Shown one piece after another: positions 34,458 to 46,710 of a stretch of DNA of 64,000 nt. The notes beneath the pieces are model-generated. The model did no database searches. It saw nothing but the letters and a program-made list of their open reading frames with translations, and was not told where the DNA came from. The position numbers were made by a program, and so were the translations under genes. Origin of the DNA: Cryptomeria japonica (Eukaryota; Streptophyta; Pinopsida; Cupressales; Cupressaceae); contig NC_081415.1 of NCBI RefSeq assembly GCF_030272615.1, positions 377,999,892 to 378,063,891 on the forward strand. Direction: 5' to 3'. The first letter of the stretch is position 1. Each line of letters opens with the position of its first letter.

Positions 34458-35117
34458 TGTAGACACCTAAAATTGTCCTCTTTAATTAAATAAATATTTT
34501 ATTTATTTAATTATTTTATCCTAAGTCTTTTATTGATTAAATACATCTTTATTTATTTAATTAATTTATTTAGCCTTTTATAGCCCCTTTTTCTATTTTA
34601 AACAAATACTTATTTATTTGAATAATCTTTTTCCTAAATTAAATAAAAACTTTTATTTATTTAATTGATCCCACTTCCTCTATTAATCAAATAAATATTT
34701 ATTTATTTGATTAATTCATTAGCTTTTTCTTCAATGACACAGGTTATTTATCTTTTAATTTTCCTCTACCTACCCCCTTCATCATTTTATTATTTCTTCT
34801 ACCTACCCTTTAATCCTAGCCAACAATCCTTCTTGTGATCAAGCTACTTCAACCACAATCTGTTATTTGTTGAGCTCTTATGCACACATTAAATCTGAGA
34901 GCAAATATATCAAACAAGATCAATGGAGATATAAGACAATGGATATTAAAACCCTACTTGACATGTGAATGGTAATATTCTTTATTTTGTGAATTTGCAT
35001 GTTCTTAGGTATCTTCATTGGTGTATGCTGAATGTTTGGTTGTAGAACTAGGGTTTTTATTGTGGTTGAATCTTTGTGGTTTTACAATAGTTTCATCATC
35101 ATTTTTCACCATATACA
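34458..35117 (+). mobile_element. G2 5' LTR, duplicated copy B
   Basis: Same 660-bp LTR as copy A with the same GCATT before it. This is the copy adjacent to the G2 body. No 3' LTR of this type is present in the rest of the window. Confidence 0.8.
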
Positions 35118-35140
35118 TTTTGGCATGCTCGGTGGAACCT
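35118..35140 (+). other. G2 primer-binding-site-like sequence
   Basis: TTTTGGCATGCTCGGTGGAA begins at the LTR end; it resembles the TTTGGCGCGCCAGGTGGG type of plant gypsy primer site. Confidence 0.5.
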
Positions 35141-35388
35141 TTGTCCCTTTGATTTATAACATTTTGTTTGTAGATCTAGCCTTTTTGTGAAGTTGCAGGT
35201 CAAATTTGCAATGATTCTAATTTATTCCGCATCTGCGACTGATTTTTCCACGTTTGCGTTTTGAGTCTGCGTTTGTGCTTCCTATTTTCGCATCTATTTT
35301 TTTTGGTCTATTCGTAGTTCTCAGGTCCCAAAATAGCAACTGTGCATCATACTATCGCATCTATGAATTATATTATCGCGTTTGTGAT

Positions 35389-37615
35389 TTGAAATTGTGT
35401 TTGGGTTGGATATTGTTGCATTTCTACATTTTTTTGTTTGTTGCAGGTGCAAGTTTTGGAAATCATGTCTGTGACTTATAATACTACGTTTCTACCCAAA
35501 AAGCGCATCTATGCTCCCTATTTTTGAATTTTTGTTTAGATCTTGTTTTGCAGCTTCAAGATCTTAGAAAGTGCGTTTGCGTCTCACATTTTCATGTTTG
35601 TGTTCGGAAGTTGCGTTTGCGATAGGTATAACTGCATTTTTGTGCTTTCAGTTTTTCATTTTCTTTTTCATTTTAGGGTTTTATGATTTGGTTTTGGCAT
35701 AAACCCTTGCATTGAACTAACAAAGTGATGCAACTATTTTGAAAAAAAAGCCAATATCATATTGTCGAAGGCCCCCCTTTCACATTTGGATTTGGATTTC
35801 TAAAATTTACCTAACTAGTGTGCTTGCAGGTAGGGGTAATCTATCAAAACTACTAATCATTTGTTCCAGGGGTAATCTAGGTGTGTGTCTTTGGATTTTT
35901 AATCTAATTAGGGTCACATCTCTTTTTTGGTTGGTGTTAAAGAACTTGTTTGAAGTGTTTGGTGTACTTTGCACATTTTATGTTTATAACCATAGAGTTG
36001 ATAACAAAAGTATCCTCTCCCCTCTCCTTCCATAGGACCTTGGGTGTAAGAGAAATTGTTATCATCTTCTATATAGGTAGGAGGGCCTATCTCTCAGGTA
36101 TCCCATAAGGTCAAGTGAGAGAGCACGACCCAAGTGGTACTTCTTATGCCCACTATATAAATTAATACGTTAGGCGAAAGCCACAATGACTTGGTGACGT
36201 GTATCTACACTGACGGTTCTCCCTAGTATCCACACTTGTGTTGGATGTGTTAAAATCCTCTTTGGGGATTAGGAGTGGGTTCTTAAATGAGTTGTTGCCA
36301 CATGGGTAGAAACCAAGGACCACAAAAGTTCCTCCACTAAACACCTTTTGTTGTAAAGGCCAAAAATCCTTACATTCGATGGTTCAGGGAGTGTGGACGT
36401 ACCCCGTAGATACCCCTCATGTATCCTTTCATGTTGAGACAATTTTACCTCATTTAATATTTGATCTTTTGAGGTAAGAGAATCTGGTATGCCCAAGAAG
36501 TGAGTGTCGTAGTGGGGGAGCCGGTGCTACTAGAATCTCTAGCTTTCCGCTTGTTTGAGGTATTTCTATGTCACGGGGGCCCCATTGAATGGTTTCTCTT
36601 TCCAACCTAGGTTGTGCATGTTTTCAAGTGTATTCAATTTGTGCTATACCGGTGAAAATATTTTGAACACACACAAAAACATTTTGGACAAACATACCTT
36701 CAGACATTGTGTCTTTATTGTTTGCTGTGTTTTGTTGCCACAAAAACATTCAACATTGAGATTTGGTCACATTCAACAATTTTATATTTCGACAGAACCA
36801 CACATTTTATCAGAAACTATGTTTGTGACAATTTAAATCATGTTTGGGTTCCAAAACCGCATTTGTGTAGGGAAAAAACATGTCTGTGTCTCAGAGAATC
36901 AACATTACCAGTGCAACAGATTCAAACTGCATCTTTGTTCCTTGAAAATGCATATGGGTTGGAAAATTGTGTCTACACATAGCAGATTCACATTTTTGTC
37001 AGAAAGAAAAACATTGTTAGAACAAGTTAAAACTGCGTCTTTATCATTTAAAACTACGTCTTTGATTAGAAATCATGTCTATACATAATAGTTCCGCATC
37101 TGTGTTTCAGAACCAAATTTTACAAAAATTGGAAAAGACAAAATGTGCTTATGTTTTGAGATTTGAAGAGCTTATAAGACATTTCCTATAAGGCTTCACC
37201 ACTTTAAGTCAACCATCTTTGGTCTCATATTCATCCATCATTTGCCTTCATTTGCAAATCCCTCATACATATTTTCCAAACTAGAGACAAAAGGTTTCTT
37301 TGTTGTCCTCATCATATCTTGCAAACTTATTACAACATATCACTAAGTGGTTCCCGCATTAGATCTATCATCATCATCAAGAGATCTATGATCTTCTTGG
37401 AAGCCATACCTTACTTTAGATCACACATATCTTGGAATTACATTTTTGGACATTGCAAGAAAACCCTAGATTCTTTCCATCTCATATTTTTTTTTGGTCT
37501 TCCATAGTCTTCACATTTTCTTCCATCTTTCATTTTAGCCAAGGTATAGTTCATGGTTGAAACCCATTCCCAAAGGTCTAGAAGGTAAGCTAAAGAAGCT
37601 CTAAGATTTCTCAAC
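35389..37615 (+). other. G2 long leader, no gene seen
   Basis: Over 2 kb between LTR and gag. Includes recurring GCGTTTGTG/GCATCTGTG motifs (35390-35640), the block shared with E1's leader (36075-36125) and a degenerate region with AACATTTTGGACAAACAT and CGTCTTTATCATTTAAAACT-like units (36650-37100). ORFs here are short and featureless. Long repeat-bearing leaders are typical of Tat-type elements. Confidence 0.45.
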
Positions 37616-38171
37616 ATGAGTACCTATGAGTTTGATGGAGACAAATTTTACAATCCATTTGACAATTGCAATAATATGCCAAACAATGATAATAAGACCA
37701 ATAATGAGAGAAATAATGATAATAACAATGCATCTATTACCGCCATAGACATTGAAGAGAATATCTTAGATCCAAGATTCAATAGATTGGTTGAAGAGAT
37801 CATGAGAAGAGATAGACAATACTTCCTTCAAGTCATGGCACAAAGTGGAATAAGGCTAACTCATGATTTTGATATGTCACAAATTTTAGAAAAGGAACCT
37901 AATCAAATGGTTCAAACAAATGCAAATCCTAGAGCACATAATGGTGGTAATAGGAGAGAACGTTTCATGCTCGAGTCACCTTCATCCTTATTTAAAAAAC
38001 CAAAAGTTCCCAATGCTCATACTCATACCAATTTTGCTAGGAGCTCTCATGAACAACCCCATAGTCATCCTTTTCATTTAGAAGGAATGCTAATACACAT
38101 GCTCATGATAATACCCAAGACCATACCAATACATTCGATTACACTCAAGCGAACATACAAAATCATGACAC
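37616..38171 (+). pseudogene. gag: G2 gag, N-terminal part
   Basis: Starts MSTYEFDGDKFYNPFDNCNN, Asn-rich, then an acidic helix (ENILDPRFNRLVEEIMRRDR). The frame shifts near 38080; the continuing frame reaches the copia insertion at 38172 and resumes at 48231. Gag N-terminus of a Tat-like gypsy element, judged from what follows downstream. Confidence 0.65.
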
Positions 38172-38176
38172 AAGGA

Positions 38177-39694
38177 TGTTGGCATTACAGTAAGAAAGAT
38201 TATTGATATTCAATAAGGATATTGAGAAGGTTTTTGAAGATTATTGATATAACTGAAGAAGGATGATAACTATCTTTATAACATTATTTTGTCATTGATG
38301 TCAAGAAATTGATTATCTGATTTAGTATGATGTTGCCATATCTTGAGAAGATTGATTAGAAGAGAATTAAGATGTTGGTAAAAGACACAGAAAGAATGTG
38401 ATGAATAAAGGGAGGAATAAGTTATTCAATGGGCAACTATTACCGAGTTAGACAATGATGAGATCATGATGTTTAGATTATTTTGATATCCTACATATGT
38501 TGTTGATTGTAAGGTTAATACTATACTATGCAATCGAGCAAGGAACCTAGTCGGTAAACCCTAAGGAATCTAGTCGGTAAACCCTAAGGTTATCGATATC
38601 GGTTAATGAAGGCGAAATGTCTACCGAGTAAAGTTTAGTATTTACCGAGTTGCAACTGAGTTATGACAGTGCGCATGGGATGGATAAAAGCATTATTTAA
38701 TGAAGGACAATGATTAGATGGAGATTCATACATGATTGGTATGTTGTGTATGAAGTTTGTTAAGGATCTATGGCAAAGGAAAATCGGCAGGAAGATCTAC
38801 AACGCAGATTGAACTGCAACAACCTTATGCAAGTTCCAAGAAGGGAATGCATGTCCCGAGGTAAGCTAAAACATTTTTAGATCAGAAGGATACATTGAAC
38901 CTGGTCAAGTTTGAAGATCTGATGGCTAAGATTGATCATGGGAAATGTGATCAAGGAGATTTAGTGGTTAGCAATTGTTTATAAATAAGAAATTGTTAAT
39001 AAACAATGTATACGGGCAAGTGTATGCACAGGGATGCTACATAGTGATTACCGAGCACAGAAGCTTGAAGATCTGTTTGAATAACAGAGTAGAAAGCCTA
39101 GCAGAGGGACAAGATAAGTCCTATGACTAGATTGTTTTGAGCAAAAAGGAATCTGCTTTAGCATTTTAGATGTGAAGTTGTAGATAGATTTTTATTACTG
39201 TTATTTTGTAAGTGACAAAAAATATCTTAACCAAGTGGACTTAATAGTCTTATATGTAAACCCTCTAGCAATGTAACATTCTAAGTGAGTGTTTGAAATC
39301 CATTAACAAGGTCACTTCTAACAAAGTGAAGATCCTAACAAATCCGAGGGAAATCCCTTTACTGGGTCACATCTAGCAATGTGTTTGTAATCTTTAACAG
39401 GATTTGCTTTTAACTGAGCATACTCTAGAAGAGTATATTTCTTAGTGGGCCCAAAATCCCACAGTGGTTTTTCCCTATTTGGGTTTCCACATTAAATCTA
39501 GTGTTATAAGTGTTATTATGATTATGTGTTCTTAAGTTTGCAGGTTTAGCAGTTTTTGCTTAAGTTGTTGAAGTACAAGTTACCGAGGTTGAATCTATTG
39601 ATTTTATGGAAGTTTAAGTTTGTATGATTCGCCCTCCCCTCTCATATTGTTAGCTATTGGCATAAGCTCTTTACATTAAGTATCAAAACTAACA
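38177..39694 (+). mobile_element. Copia 5' LTR
   Basis: TGTTGGCATTACAG to AAAACTAACA, 1,518 bp. Compared by eye with the 3' LTR, about 24 differences occur in the first 600 bp (about 4%), mostly transitions. ACCGAG/CCGGT-type motifs recur. A conserved block with GGTTTTTCCCTATTTGGGTT lies about 220 bp before the end. Confidence 0.92.
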
Positions 39695-39695
39695 A

Positions 39696-39708
39696 TTGGT
39701 ATCAGAGC
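39696..39708 (+). other. Copia primer-binding site, tRNA-Met type
   Basis: TTGGTATCAGAGC one base after the 5' LTR end. Confidence 0.9.
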
Positions 39709-39759
39709 TAAGGACTCTAGAAGAAAAAGTTTAAAGGTACTTGAGGCAAAGATCCAAAG

Positions 39760-40698
39760 ATGTATAAAAGGGATGCACCAAAGCTGAACAAGTCAAGTTT
39801 CTCCACATGGCAGAAAATGATGAAGCTGCATTTATCAGGAATTGGAGAATATGCAGCATATTATCTGGAGAATGATTACATTGCACCGAGAACCAACCCT
39901 ATGACCTTGGAAGAGATTAAGGTAAAGCAAGAACATATTCAAGCTATGATTGAAATAACATCAGCATTGACCGACTCAGAGTTTAATGATATAGAAGGCT
40001 GCAATGATGCAAAAGCAATGTGGTCTAAGCTCATATCTGTATATGGAGGTGATGAACATGTTCAAAGAGCAAAAGTAGATAGTCTAAGAGGACAACTTGA
40101 ATCCATGAGGATGAATGAAGGTGAGAACATAACCCAATATAGTACAAGACTAAAGGAGATTGTCAATCAAATTAAAGGAGCAGGTGGAACTATTGAAGAA
40201 AAGGATATAACAAGTAAGTTGTTGAGAACCCTTCTACCAGCTTATGCTATTTGAGTCTCTGCAATCAATGAATTGAGGTCTGTACCTAACATGCCAGTTT
40301 GTTTGGATGCTACTATTGGTAAGCTACATGCATTTGAGTTAAGTAATTTTGATAACAGTGGGTCTTTGGTAAATAAAGTAGAATCTGCATTTAGTTCTTT
40401 TCATATTGGTGGATCTGATGATTACAATGATAGAATGAGTAAGTAATTTGAAGGGGATCACAGTGGAGCAAGTGAAAGATTTCGCAAGAACATGGAAAAA
40501 GTGCACAAACTGTATGTGGAAATCAAGAAGCAAGAAGAATTTGAAGCATTATTAGCTAGAAGGTTACCGAGAGGAAAAGGTAAGTATAAAGGAAAGCTAC
40601 CTTTAAAATGTTTCAATTGTGATAAAATAGGACATATGGCTTCTAACTGCCCTAACAAAGAATCTAGTGAAAAGAGAGAATACCGAGATAACAGGTAG
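39760..40698 (+). pseudogene. gag: Copia gag (UBN2-type) with zinc knuckle
   Basis: MYKRDAPKLNKSSFSTWQKM opens a copia gag of UBN2 type (AKAMWSKLISVYGGDEHVQR, NEGENITQYSTRLKEIVNQI). A TGA stops it at 40254, and a TAA follows near 40446, all in one frame. At about 40608-40650 CFNCDKIGHMASNC is an intact CCHC knuckle. The frame continues past a TAG at 40698 to the protease. Gag packages the RNA into the virus-like particle; this copy is interrupted. Confidence 0.85.
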
Positions 40699-41280
40699 AA
40701 AGATAACCAATACAGAGGACACCGAGACTTCCGAAGGAGAGATAGAAAGACATGTCTAGTAGCAGATGAGGAATCCAACGATGATGAATCTGATGAAACT
40801 GATACTAAGGAAGTTGTTTATGTGGCTATTAAAGATGAATCTGATGAGGAAAGGTATGAAGAAAAAGCCCTAATATCTCACATAAATAATAATGATTCTT
40901 GGATCATAGACAATGGATGCTCACATCATATGACAGGTGATAAACACAAGTTTGTTAAATTAGAAGACTATGATGGAGGCTATGTAAGATTTGGTAATGA
41001 TGCACCATGTCTAGTAAAAGGTAAAGGATCTATAACACTTCTTGATAATGCTAAATGTGATGATGTATACTGGGTTGAAGGTTGGAAATACAATTTGTTG
41101 AGTGTAACACAACTAAACAATACAGGATACCGAATAGAATTTCAGAAAGGAATTGTCAAAGTTCATGACAAACATGGAAAGTTAGCTGCTATCGGGACAC
41201 AAACACCGGGACACAAACAAAAGCTAATACATTTCATCTTGACTCAACTCGGAACAAGTGTCTTTATGCAAAGATAGATG
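40699..41280 (+). pseudogene. Copia protease region
   Basis: Same frame as gag. WIIDNGCSHHMTGDKHKF (about 40900) is the pepsin-like protease motif; the usual D-S-G-C is D-N-G-C here, with the catalytic Asp kept. It runs into the GAG-pre-integrase region. A 14-bp tandem duplication (41193-41206 and 41207-41220) throws the frame, so the ORF ends at 41277. Confidence 0.8.
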
Positions 41281-42261
41281 ATACTTGGTTATAGCATAAA
41301 AGGTTTTGTCATGTAAATTTTGATAATCTGATCAAAATAACTAAGAAGCACCGAGTAAGAGGACTACCAAGTCTTGAAAAACCTAAGAATGCTATGTGCT
41401 GAGAATGTTTGATGGGTAAGATGACAAGATCAAGCTTTACAAGTAAGTCCTACACTTCTAAAGGAATTTTAGATCTAGTACACACTGATCTTTGTGGTCC
41501 TATGAAAGTTCAAAGTTATTATGGTGATAAACATTTCATATTATTTGTGGATGATTACTCAAGGATGATGTCAGTTATGTTTTTAAAAGAAAAATCAGAA
41601 GCTTTTCAAATATTCAAATGGTACAAGGCAAGAGTTGAAAATGAAACAGGAAGACAACTGAAATGTCTTAGATCTAATAGAGGAAGAGAATTCACTTCTG
41701 ATGAATTTAACATATACTGCAATGATCATGGTATAAAGAGGCAAGTATTTGCACTGAGAACACCTCAACAAAATGGGATAACTGAGAGAAGAAATAGATC
41801 AATTGTGGATTGTGCAAGAACCCTGATGATAAAAGAGGGTACCTCAAACATTTTGGAGAGAAGCAATCAACACTGCAGTTTACACCCTGAACCGAGTTCA
41901 ACTAAAGAAAGGAACTATGAAGACACCATATGAGATCTGGTATGACAAGAAACCTAATGTAAGTTACTTTAAAATCTTTGGAAGTAGATGCTATGTTCAC
42001 AAAGATGACACAAATGGAAAGTTTGATCAGAAAAGTGAAGAAGGAACTTTTCTTGGTTATTCCTCTAGAAGTAAAGCATTTAAATGTTTGATCAAATCAT
42101 CTAACAAAATAGTGGAAAGTGCAAATGTGAAAATTGATGAATTTGTAGAAAGAAACGATGAAGGAAATTCCAAAGAACCAGAAGATTATGAAGAATTTGT
42201 TTATGTTCAACCGAGAAGTCCTACCGAGAAAGCTACTGAAGAAAATGAAGATAATGTCTAG
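41281..42261 (+). pseudogene. Copia integrase, inactivated
   Basis: The core starts with LVHTDLCGPMKVQSYYGDKH (first Asp present). The second catalytic position is lost: LRSNRGREF instead of L-R-S-D-N-G-G-E-F. The Glu in TPQQNGITERRN is present. Two stops lie in the zinc-binding region (41290-41403). A further frame change near 41850 returns to the gag frame, which continues with KTPYEIWYDKKPNVSYFKIF to a TAG at 42259. Confidence 0.8.
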
Positions 42262-42702
42262 TTACCGAGTGATGAAGAAGATCATATAGAACCTACCGAG
42301 CCTACATTAGCCAAATATGTTAGAAGACATCATGCATCAAGTCACATTATAGGAGATAAAGATGATCCAGTGATGACAAGAAACAAACTGAGACAGAACA
42401 CATGTCTGATTTTTGAATTTGAACCGAGAATAGTAAAAGAGGCATTTAACAGTGAAGATTGGGTAAATGCTATGATAGAAGAAATTCATTAAATCAAGAA
42501 GAATGACACATGGACACTAATCCCAAGACCAAAGGACAAAAAAGTAATCGGTACTAAGTGGATTTTCAGAAACAAGCTAAATGAAAAAGGTGAGGTCATT
42601 CACAACAAAGCAAGACTAGTTTGCAAAGGTTATGATCAAGAAGAAGGAATAGATTATGGTGAGACTTTTGCACCTATGGCTAGACTTGAGGGAGTAAGAA
42701 CA
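42262..42702 (+). pseudogene. Copia reverse transcriptase, N-terminal part
   Basis: Same frame as 41917. [40 protein letters not shown] and [13 protein letters not shown] are copia RT motifs; one TAA lies near 42490. Interrupted after Thr by the poly-T start of the LINE at 42703. Confidence 0.85.
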
Positions 42703-45028
42703 TTTTTTTTTTTTTTTCAATAAAAGTGGATTATTCCACTAAACTTTTTTATTAATATTTTTATTTTATTTTATTTTATTTTTTACACAGGATTCAAAGA
42801 GCATACTAGAGGAAAGAACCCTGTGAAGAAAACCTCCGGTCACAACTCATAAAATAAACCTATAGTATCTAGTAGATCAGTTTATACACCCCGTACAAAA
42901 CCACATACAAAATGCGGTCACAACACATATAATATCAGTTTTACATAGAGCCCATATAAATTTCAAATGTAGACTCCACAGTTTCTTTCAATGGAAGAAG
43001 ACAAAATTTTCCAAAGCCCTGTGCCAAATCCCATGAGCCAAAAACCTTCTTGCCAAAAAAGAAAGTATCAAAAAACCTTTGGAAAAACACTATTGTATCA
43101 AATACCATGAGCTCAAACACTCCTCCAACAACGAACCTGAATACTTGAAATGAAAGGGGAAAGTGGGAATAATTATCATCATAAAATTTACATCAACATT
43201 ACTCAAGAAAATCACACAACTATTGCCGCAAACCTTCCCATACCCTAGAAGGAATTTCCTCAAAACCCACCTCTCGCTGATTAGCATTTCTATCAATGGC
43301 TAAATTTGCCAAATAATCTGCAATCTTATTAACTTCTCTGTAACCATGGGATAACAAAAAAGATTCAAACAATTCTAATTTTTGTAAAATTAGATCAAGT
43401 ATATACTGCAAATTCCAACAATTTTTTTTTTTTTTCATAACACATTGAATAATCACCATAGAATCACCTTCAATTATTAAGTCCTTAATTCCCAAAGAGA
43501 TTGCCATATCCAATCCAAAAGACAAAGCATGAAATTCTGCATAATTGTTAGTTTTAAAACCAATAGCATTACACTTAGCTCGAATAAAATTTGCATTGTG
43601 ATCATAAATTACCATGCCTACCCAAATTGGCCCAGGGTTACCATGAGAGGCCCCATCAAAATTCAGTTTAAGGTGCCCCTTTGGAGGAGGTTTCCATCTA
43701 GCAGAGCATCTCTTACCTATTGCATCATTCTTTTTCAAAATTGAACCATGAGAGGGTAAAACCGACAACATCTTCCAAGCTCTAGTAACTCTACTATCCC
43801 AGTGCGAAAAAGAAGTAAGATTGTTCAAATTCTTATAAATAAATGACAAAGCAACCTCAGAGATTGAAGACTCAATTTTTAATAGAACCTCAGACACAAG
43901 AGAACTTGGTTTTTTTAAATATCCTATTGTTTTTCTCTAGCCAAATATTCCAAATCACAATAGATGGAGATATGATCCAAAGGCATGCATAAAAAGATGA
44001 GGCAAACATAAAGGGCCAAGATCTAAAATGGGAAATGAGATCCTCACCAATAACAAAGGATATATTTACCTTCTCAAACAACCACTGCCAACATTCATAA
44101 GCATAATCACAATGTAGGAACAAGTGTGAAGAAGATTCCAAATTTTTGTTACAAAGGACACAAGGGAAAACAACAGTAATACCAAGCCTATCAAGTCTCA
44201 TACCTGTAAGGACTCTATCCTGAACTGCCAACCAAGCAAAGGCTCTAGCTTTAGGAAGACAAGGTGAATGCGAAAACAACTTATAAGGCCAGGATGATAA
44301 ATCTTTAGCAACCATAAGAGAGTTGTAACCATCTTTAACAGTGTACTTACCAGAAATATTCTTTGTCCAAATAAGTTCATCCTCAAAATTAGAAAGAAAT
44401 ACAATTCTATCCCCCAAAATCTTCTCAAAATCTAATTTCATACTTTGATCAACATCTAAGAAATCAATCGACTTCCATCTAGCTAGCTTAAAGGGTCCAC
44501 TAGTCACAATTTCAAAATAATCTGCTACAAAATACCCCAAAGGGAGGAAAGAATAGTGATCAGAGGAGACCAATCCCTAATATTCACCAAAGGTGTGTAT
44601 CCATTCCATACTTCATCCCAAAATCTAACCTTTCTACCATTGTGAACAATCCATGAGAGATGAGGCAAAATAACTGATCTACATTTACAAAGGAAAATCC
44701 AAATGGCAGAACCCGAAGGCAAATTTGAGACTTTAAAAATGTACTCTCTCGGTCCATTATTTAAATATTTGGCAAACATAATCTATGCCCATAAGGAGCT
44801 AGGCTTGTCATATAAATTCCAAACCAACTTAGCACCTAAGGCTAAATTCTGATTCTCTAGACTACGAATTCCTGTTCCCCCAAGTTCCTTATGCAAACAT
44901 ACCTTATCCCACGCAACTAAAGGGAATTTTTTCTTGCCATCTTTATTATTATTCCAAAGAAAATCTCTAAGGGTATCCTGTAAACTAACAATAACTGCTT
45001 TTGGAGACTTCAAAATAGACATGAGATA
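42703..45028 (-). mobile_element. 5'-truncated LINE inserted in copia RT
   Basis: T15 at 42703-42717 is the poly-A tail on the minus strand. Reading leftwards from 45028: end of RT (IYLMSILKSPKAVIVSLQDT, RDFLWNNNKDGKKKFPLVAW, GGTGIRSLENQNLALGAKLV), a zf-RVT domain (CVLCNKNLESSSHLFLHC, about 44170-44115), then an RNase H domain (43720-43290). RNase H keeps all four acidic residues: LNFDGAS, YAEFHAL, IIEGDS, IADYLAN. Frame changes near 44780, 44550 and 43893 break the ORF. The endonuclease and most of RT are missing, as usual for truncated LINE copies. There is no clear target duplication; about 35 bp of copia RT sequence is missing at the site. Confidence 0.88.
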
Positions 45029-46249
45029 TATCAAATGGATGTTAAATCTGCATTTTTGAATAGTATACTAGAAGAAGAAGTTTTCATTGAACAACTTGAA
45101 GGATTTGTTGAAGACAAGAGTAAAGATCAGGTATGCAAACTGAACAAAGCCTTATATGGTCTGAAACAAGCACCTAGAGCATGGTATGAAAGATTGTACT
45201 CTTATTTAATCAAGATTGGTTTTATAAGGACAAGTGAAAACAACAATATGTACATGAAGAAAGATGAGGACAATGGAATACTGATCTCAGCCATATTTGT
45301 TGATGACATTATATTTTGTGGTAATGACTCCTTATGCAAGAACTTTGGAAATGAAATGTGCAAAGAATTTGAGATGTCACTAATCGGTGAGATAAAGTAT
45401 TTTTTAGGTTTACAGTTATTGCAAATGAAAGATGAGATTTTTATTACTCAATCCAAGTACATAAAGGAAATCTTGAAGAAATTTGGAATGGAGGATTCTA
45501 AACCAGTAAGTACTCCTATGACTACTAACTGTAAATTATCAAAGAATGATGAATCTGCATCTGTTGATGAGACACTTTACCGATCTATGATTGGAAAATT
45601 GCAATATGTTGTGCATAGTAGACCGGATATAGCACATGCAGTAGGTATTGTAGCAATATTCTCTACAGATCCCAAGGAAACCCATATGACAACAATAAAG
45701 AGAAATTTCAGATACTTGAGAGGCACTGAAGATTATGGCTTAGTATATGAAAAGAGAAATAATTTTGATTTAAAATTTTATACTGATGCTGATTGGGAAG
45801 ACAACATAGATGACAGGAAAAGCACAAGTGGTGGAGCTTTCTTTTTGGGAGAAAGACTAGTAAGTCGGCTTAGCAAGAAACAAGGATGTATTTCTCAATC
45901 TACAACAAAAGCTGAATATGTTGCTGCAACATTGAATTGTACCAATATAACATGGATCAAACAACTGTTGGAAGGTATAAATGAGAAAGTTATCGAGCTA
46001 GTAACTATATTCTGTGATAATACTAGTGCCATTAACATTTCAAAGAATCCAGTGATGCACTCTAAGACAAAGCATATATCTATAAAGTATCATTATCTCA
46101 GAGAAGAAGTTCAAGAGAAGAAAGTTGTGCTGGAATATATCAATTCAAAGGAGCAATTACCCGGCATCTTCAGAAAGCCACTGCCAAGGGACACTTTTGA
46201 GTATCTCAGAAGCAAGTTAGGGGTCCTACCCCTATCTTCTACTCACTAA
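45029..46249 (+). pseudogene. Copia reverse transcriptase C-terminal part and RNase H
   Basis: Open for about 404 codons from MDVKSAFLNSILEEEVFIEQ. Contains KALYGLKQAPRAWYERL, the polymerase motif FVDDIIF (usual YVDD with Phe for Tyr), and RNase H motifs YTDADWEDNIDDRKSTSG, STTKAEYVA and DNTSAINISKNP. Ends at TAA 46247. This is the longest intact frame in the element, but its N-terminal half is cut off by the LINE. Confidence 0.92.
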
Positions 46250-46698
46250 CCAAGTTCGGTGAAAGCATCAATTTGATGAATCTATAGAATATTATGTGTG
46301 GATTGATGCTGATTTATGCACTTTAGAAGGTTTTCTAAAGGTGTGCAAAAAAAAGAATCGAGACAAGTTGATCTGACCGAGACTGAGATGTTACACAACA
46401 AAGCAAATCACTTCACAGAGGAAGAAATCATGATTTAGTTCTTTTACTTTTTGGCATTGTTGTCAAAGGGGGAGAAGACTAAATGGTTGAAAGACTAAAT
46501 GGTTGACTGCATGGTAAATCCCTGAATGATGGAAATAATAGAAGACTAATGACATGGGGAGTAGATTGCAAAATGGAGAAGACTTCAGAAGACAACAAAT
46601 CAAGGATAAAAGGAGAGGTCTAGCAGAAATCTGAATCCGAATCAATTTGAATATCTTGTTGGTATTACCATTTAATTGTTGGTTTTGCCATCAATGCC
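46250..46698 (+). other. Copia 3' untranslated segment
   Basis: No ORF. Ends with the motif GCCATCAATGCCAAAGGGGG, shared by many plant copia elements just before the 3' LTR. A related TTGTCAAAGGGGGAGAAGAC occurs at 46460, a possible extra polypurine tract. Confidence 0.6.
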
Positions 46699-46709
46699 AA
46701 AGGGGGAGA
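46699..46709 (+). other. Copia polypurine tract
   Basis: AAAGGGGGAGA directly before the 3' LTR, the plus-strand priming site. Confidence 0.9.
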
Positions 46710-46710
46710 T

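Larger units (their letters stand above)
32897..35388 (+). repeat. 1.24-kb tandem duplication spanning E1 LTR, G2 LTR and G2 leader
   Basis: 32897-34138 and 34139-35388 are near-identical, starting AATATCTTCAACCAATTCAAC and ending ATTATCGCGTTTGTGATT. Each unit has the end of the E1 LTR, a complete 660-bp G2 LTR, the primer site and about 250 bp of leader. By eye the first ~330 bp of the two LTR copies differ at about eight positions. Confidence 0.85.

Noticed and set aside
33220-35117. Short LTR element with two LTRs at 33220 and 34458
   Set aside because: The intervening DNA is duplicated flank (E1 LTR and G2 leader), so it is a tandem duplication.
35254-37507. Series of 60-98-codon ORFs in the G2 leader
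   Set aside because: Short, featureless and overlapping; expected by chance in a leader with repeated motifs.
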